Shown: piece by piece, positions 60,447 to 64,000 of the stretch
Layout of the letters: each line of letters begins with the position of its first letter
Numbering within the stretch: position 1 is the stretch's first letter
Source of the DNA: Buchnera aphidicola (Brachycaudus cardui)
Lineage (GTDB): Bacteria > Pseudomonadota > Gammaproteobacteria > Enterobacterales > Enterobacteriaceae
Assembly: GCF_005081945.1 (NCBI RefSeq)
Contig: NZ_CP034879.1
Location: 253,363-317,362 of the forward strand
Direction: 5' to 3'
Length of the DNA stretch: 64,000 nt
Program-made: the position numbers and the translations under genes
Notes under the pieces: generated by a model
What the model was told of the DNA's origin: nothing
Seen by the model: only the letters and a program-made list of their open reading frames with translations
Databases searched by the model: none

Positions 60447-61244
60447 TTATAATAAATGGCATTCTCGAATTTTTTCTGTAATTAATCTGACAAATTTTGG
60501 ACTACTAGTTAGATTCCCAGAATGAGGATTATTATGTTCGTGACCTCCTTTAAAATCACTAATTAAGCAGCCAGATTCTCGTGCTTGTAATTTTCCTGCT
60601 ATAAAATTATTTGGTTCTAAATTAAAATCAAAAAAACAATCTATTCTTCCAGCTGCAACATAAGCTAGATCAAGTACAGTAGAACCAGTACATCTTAAAA
60701 ATATCCCAGATAAAATTAATTTTTTATATATTTCAAAATAGGATGAAGTTTTTTCATGAATATAATCCGGTAGATTCACTGCAACTGTAGTATATTGTAG
60801 AGTATTAATATTACTACATCTAGTTCTATAACCGTTTAGTTGTGAACCTTGTCCCTTTACAGCCGTAAATAAATCATTTCTTATAGGATCATATATAACA
60901 GAAATTTCTGTATGATTTTTCGAAATGACAGCAATAGATATACAAAAATGAGGAAAATGTTTAATAAAATTATTTTTTCCATCTAATTCATTAATTATCC
61001 AAGTAGTATTATTATCATTTTTAAACAATAAATATTTTTCATTTTGGTTTAAAATAATATGATTTGGATATGCTTTATGAATAATTTCACTTATTGTTCT
61101 ATATGTTTTATACATAATATTTTTAATAAACATTTTATTTTTTTCTATATCTTCTTTTCCAAACTTTTGTGAATCATAATTTTGAACAATGATATTTCCT
61201 CCTTTTCGTACTGCACGAATAGCGATATTTAATATGGGATGCAT
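60447..61244 (-). CDS. suhB: SuhB homologue with lost inositol-monophosphatase active site
   Basis: The 265 aa align with E. coli SuhB (267) throughout: MHPILNIAIRAVRKGGN start, FIKHFPHFCISIAVI, KGQGSQLNGYR, LDLAYVAAGRID. The metal-binding residues are mostly gone: Glu67 is Gln67; the DPLDGT motif reads NELDGK (residues 85-90), keeping only one Asp; and the WDxAAGE motif reads NNFIAGK, so Asp212 is Asn. The protein should not hydrolyse inositol phosphate. In E. coli SuhB also acts with Nus factors at rRNA boxA, a role that does not need catalysis, and which would explain why this gene persists. Convergent with topA, two bases apart. Confidence 0.9.
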   Translation of the reverse strand: MHPILNIAIRAVRKGGNIIVQNYDSQKFGKEDIEKNKMFIKNIMYKTYRTISEIIHKAYPNHIILNQNEKYLLFKNDNNTTWIINELDGKNNFIKHFPHFCISIAVISKNHTEISVIYDPIRNDLFTAVKGQGSQLNGYRTRCSNINTLQYTTVAVNLPDYIHEKTSSYFEIYKKLILSGIFLRCTGSTVLDLAYVAAGRIDCFFDFNLEPNNFIAGKLQARESGCLISDFKGGHEHNNPHSGNLTSSPKFVRLITEKIRECHLL

Positions 61245-61461
61245 TACAATCTCCTAAATTTTTAAATGTATTAAAATGATAACATAATTTAAATGTCTTT
61301 AATATTCATTAATAATTAAAAAATAATTTTTTTCTGTATATGAAAAATAACAGTGCAATCAATTAATTTCTAATTTATTTCTACTAAAAGTAATATTATT
61401 GCTTGTTTTATATACCAAAATGAAAAAAAATATTTTTATACTCATTTATTAGGATTGTAAA

Positions 61462-62568
61462 ATGCATAATATTAATGTATTAAACGCTTCAAAATATAAA
61501 ATTAATTTATTAGATTTACATCGTCAAGATTTACATTTTTTTCTTTCTTCTTTAGGTGCAAAAAAATTTTCTACAGAACAAATAATGAATTGGATTTATA
61601 ACCATCATTGTAATAATTTTGATAAAATGCTTAATATTAGTAAAATAATCAGAAGTAAATTACAAGAAAAATCTCATATTTTTGCATCAGAATTTATAGA
61701 AGAAAGAATTTCTTGTGATGGTACAATAAAATGGATATCATTGATTGATCATCAGAAAATTGAGACAGTTTATATACCAGAAAAAAAACGTTCTACACTT
61801 TGTGTTTCATCACAAATAGGATGTTCTTTAAAATGTAATTTTTGTGCTACTGGTCAACAAGGTTTTAATAGAAATTTAAAAGTTTCTGAAATTATTGCTC
61901 AAATTTGGCAAGCAAAAAAAAAATTAAAACAAAAAAATATCTTAGAACGCATTAGTAATATAGTCTTTATGGGGATGGGTGAGCCTTTATTAAATTTAAA
62001 TAATGTCGTTTCTGCATTAAAAATAATTTTAGATGAACATGGTTTTGGTTTATCAAAACGCCGAATTACTGTGTCCACTTCTGGAATAGTGCCAGCATTA
62101 GATAAATTAAGAAATATGATTGATGTTGGTCTAGCAATTTCTTTACATGCTTCTAATGATTCTATTAGAGATACTCTTATGCCTATTAATAAAAAATATA
62201 ATATTGCATCTCTATTATATTCAGCATTAAAATATTTTAAATGTTCTAACGCTAATAGAGGTGGAATTACAATAGAATATGTTATGTTAAAAGGAATTAA
62301 TGATTCTAACAAAAACGCTGAACAATTGGCTAATTTATTAAAAAATATACCTAGTAAAATTAATCTTATTCCTTGGAACTCTTTTATAGGTTCATCTTTT
62401 ATATGTAGTGATATTAATCGAATTAATATTTTTGCAAAAATTTTAAGAAATAAAGGTTTTACTACAGTTATTAGAAAGAATAGAGGAAAGGATATTAATG
62501 CTGCATGCGGTCAACTGACTGGAAACGTAATTAATCGCTTTAATATAGTTAATTATTCTAATAAATAA
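61462..62568 (+). CDS. rlmN: dual-specificity rRNA/tRNA methyltransferase RlmN
   Basis: Radical SAM enzyme making m2A2503 in 23S rRNA and m2A37 in tRNA. The 368 aa compare with 384 in E. coli. The cluster motif CSLKCNFC (about residue 123), the methyl-carrying Cys in KNRGKDINAACGQL, MGMGEPLLN and the SLHASND block are intact. Its E. coli neighbours rodZ and pilF are missing before ispG. TTAGGATTG precedes the ATG. Confidence 0.96.
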   Translation: MHNINVLNASKYKINLLDLHRQDLHFFLSSLGAKKFSTEQIMNWIYNHHCNNFDKMLNISKIIRSKLQEKSHIFASEFIEERISCDGTIKWISLIDHQKIETVYIPEKKRSTLCVSSQIGCSLKCNFCATGQQGFNRNLKVSEIIAQIWQAKKKLKQKNILERISNIVFMGMGEPLLNLNNVVSALKIILDEHGFGLSKRRITVSTSGIVPALDKLRNMIDVGLAISLHASNDSIRDTLMPINKKYNIASLLYSALKYFKCSNANRGGITIEYVMLKGINDSNKNAEQLANLLKNIPSKINLIPWNSFIGSSFICSDINRINIFAKILRNKGFTTVIRKNRGKDINAACGQLTGNVINRFNIVNYSNK

Positions 62569-62672
62569 TAATTTATTACATTCTATGTTAATAATGTGTA
62601 ATTTAATTAAGTAGTAATATAATTTATTATTCACATGCTATTTTATACAAAATAAAATTTATTTAAAACAAT

Positions 62673-63770
62673 ATGAATAAATATAAAAATATTTCTAGAA
62701 GAAAATCTGATCGAATTTATGTAGGTACAGTTCCTATTGGAAATAATGCACCTATTTCAGTTCAATCTATGACTAATACTCGTACAACAAATAGTTTTCA
62801 AACTATTCAACAAATTTTAGAATTACAAAAATTCGGTGCAGATATTGTGCGTGTTTCTATACCTAATTTAGAAGCTGCAGAGTCATTTAAAGTTATTAAG
62901 AAAAAAGTACGAGTTCCATTAATAGCAGATATACATTTTGATTATAGATTAGCTTTAAAAGCGGTAAAATATGGAGCGGATTGTTTAAGAATCAATCCTG
63001 GAAATATTGGAAATAAAAAAAGAATATCAGAAATTATTAAATGTGTAAAAGACAAAAACATACCGATTCGTATTGGTGTAAACGCAGGATCACTAGAAAA
63101 AGATATATTAAAAAAATATAGCATTCCGACTCCAGAAGCTTTAGTAGAATCAGCTATGAGGCATATTGAATATTTTGATGCTTTAAATTTTAATCAATTT
63201 AAAGTTAGTGTAAAAGCATCTAATGTATTTTTAGCTGTAGAAGCTTATCGAATGTTAGGGAAAAAAGTTACACAACCATTGCATATTGGCATAACAGAAG
63301 CAGGAAGTTTAAGAAATGGAACGGTAAAATCTTCTATTGGTATTGCTTTATTATTATTAGAAGGTATTGGTGATACATTACGAATTTCATTAGCAGCAGA
63401 TCCTGTTGAAGAAGTAAAAATAGGGTATGATATTTTACAAGTTTTAGGTATAAGATCTAGGGGTGTTAACTTTATTGCTTGTCCTACTTGTTCTAGACAA
63501 GAATTTGATGTCATTAAAACAGTAAATCAATTAGAACAAAAATTAGAAGATGTTTCTACTCCTATTGACGTATCTATCATTGGATGTATTGTTAATGGAA
63601 TAGGTGAAGCTAAAATAGCAACATTAGGATTAACAGGCGGTTGTAAAAAAAGTGCTATTTATGAAGATGGTGTACGTCAAAAAAATAAATTAAATAATGA
63701 AAAAATTATCGAACAAATGGAAATAAAAATTCGAGAAAAAATAAAAAAAATAAATGAATTAAAAAAATAA
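62673..63770 (+). CDS. ispG: 4-hydroxy-3-methylbut-2-en-1-yl diphosphate synthase
   Basis: Iron-sulfur enzyme converting MEcPP to HMBPP, next-to-last step of the MEP pathway started by dxr. The 365 aa compare with 372 in E. coli. Cluster cysteines lie in [13 protein letters not shown] and [11 protein letters not shown] with the conserved Glu. The TIM barrel start reads VQSMTNTRT. hisS follows after 45 bp as in E. coli. Confidence 0.96.
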   Translation: MNKYKNISRRKSDRIYVGTVPIGNNAPISVQSMTNTRTTNSFQTIQQILELQKFGADIVRVSIPNLEAAESFKVIKKKVRVPLIADIHFDYRLALKAVKYGADCLRINPGNIGNKKRISEIIKCVKDKNIPIRIGVNAGSLEKDILKKYSIPTPEALVESAMRHIEYFDALNFNQFKVSVKASNVFLAVEAYRMLGKKVTQPLHIGITEAGSLRNGTVKSSIGIALLLLEGIGDTLRISLAADPVEEVKIGYDILQVLGIRSRGVNFIACPTCSRQEFDVIKTVNQLEQKLEDVSTPIDVSIIGCIVNGIGEAKIATLGLTGGCKKSAIYEDGVRQKNKLNNEKIIEQMEIKIREKIKKINELKK

Positions 63771-63815
63771 TACTTAATTCATCTTTATTAGATTATTGGA
63801 AAACAAGAGAAAATA

Positions 63816-64000
63816 GTGAATAAAGAAATTAAATCAATTAGAGGAATGCATGATTATCTTCCAGAAGAATTAAAACTTTGGAATTACATAGAAACTATTT
63901 TAAAAGAAGTTTTATCTAGCTATTGTTATTTGGAAATTAGATTACCTTTATTAGAAAAAACTGAAATATTTAAAAGAGCTATTGGTTGTATTACTGATGT
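63816..64000 (+). CDS. hisS: histidyl-tRNA synthetase, 5' part (cut by window end)
   Basis: GTG at 63816 opens a frame of 61 codons running off the window. [14 protein letters not shown] and [17 protein letters not shown] match the HisRS N terminus with class II motif 1. AAGAGA lies upstream as Shine-Dalgarno. It is ordered after ispG as in E. coli. The rest of the gene cannot be judged. Confidence 0.93.
   Translation, partial: MNKEIKSIRGMHDYLPEELKLWNYIETILKEVLSSYCYLEIRLPLLEKTEIFKRAIGCITD

Noticed and set aside
61899..62312. 137-codon antisense ORF inside rlmN
   Set aside because: It is a shadow of a strongly conserved sense gene with no recognisable protein features.

Overview
The window is a very AT-rich, gene-dense bacterial chromosome segment with intact gammaproteobacterial housekeeping genes in E. 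coli-like order but with many neighbours deleted. The 16S rRNA gene, the tRNA genes and nearly every protein read as Buchnera aphidicola, the obligate aphid endosymbiont. Supporting signs are extreme AT bias, short AT-only spacers, no mobile elements, no CRISPR, long poly(A) tracts inside genes, a 16S gene with no 23S-5S behind it, and a trp cluster without trpE or trpG. The strain cannot be named from the sequence.

Layout. 1-3.3 kb: degP, then dapD and map on the minus strand. 3.5-15.4 kb: plus-strand run rpsB-tsf-pyrH-frr-dxr-uppS-bamA-fabZ-dnaE, the E. coli cluster with cdsA, rseP, skp, lpxD, lpxA, lpxB and rnhB missing. 15.7-23 kb: proS (-), flhB-flhA (+), argS (-). 23.1-25 kb: 16S rRNA with promoter, boxA and an RNase III-type processing stem, then tRNA-Ile and tRNA-Ala. 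25-30.6 kb: gloB, rnhA, dnaQ, tRNA-Asp, gmhA, gpt, grpE, rnfH, smpB, tadA. 30.5-35.5 kb: minus-strand lepA-lepB-rnc-era-acpS, with recO and pdxJ missing. 35.6-46.4 kb: plus-strand mnmA-hflD-purB, a twice-frameshifted emtA (mltE), fabI, rnb, ychE, lipB, lipA, pyrF, ribA. 46.7-54.8 kb: minus-strand trpD-trpCF-trpB-trpA-yciC-yciB-yciA-cls. 55-64 kb: an EamA transporter (yedA-like), rluB, sohB, topA, suhB (-), rlmN, ispG and the start of hisS.

Functionally the segment combines translation (ribosomal protein, factors, tRNA synthetases, tRNA modification), replication (dnaE, dnaQ, rnhA, topA), envelope biogenesis (bamA, uppS, lepB, cls), isoprenoid (dxr, ispG), fatty acid and lipoate synthesis (fabZ, fabI, acpS, lipB, lipA), flagellar export gate (flhA, flhB), and nutrition for the host (dapD towards lysine, trpDCBA to tryptophan, ribA to riboflavin).

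No wholly new multi-gene system is visible. The most interesting signals are degenerative or regulatory. A SuhB homologue has lost nearly every inositol-monophosphatase metal ligand, in a genome whose 16S leader keeps the boxA that SuhB-Nus complexes act on. The lytic transglycosylase gene emtA is broken at two separate poly(A) tracts in the same direction. The gloB coding end runs antisense into tRNA-Ala. The translation-start regions of trpD and lepA are both tandemly duplicated. RNase III has a D114N metal-ligand change, ProRS an editing-site change and FlhB a cleavage-motif change. A structured hairpin RNA or terminator follows flhA.
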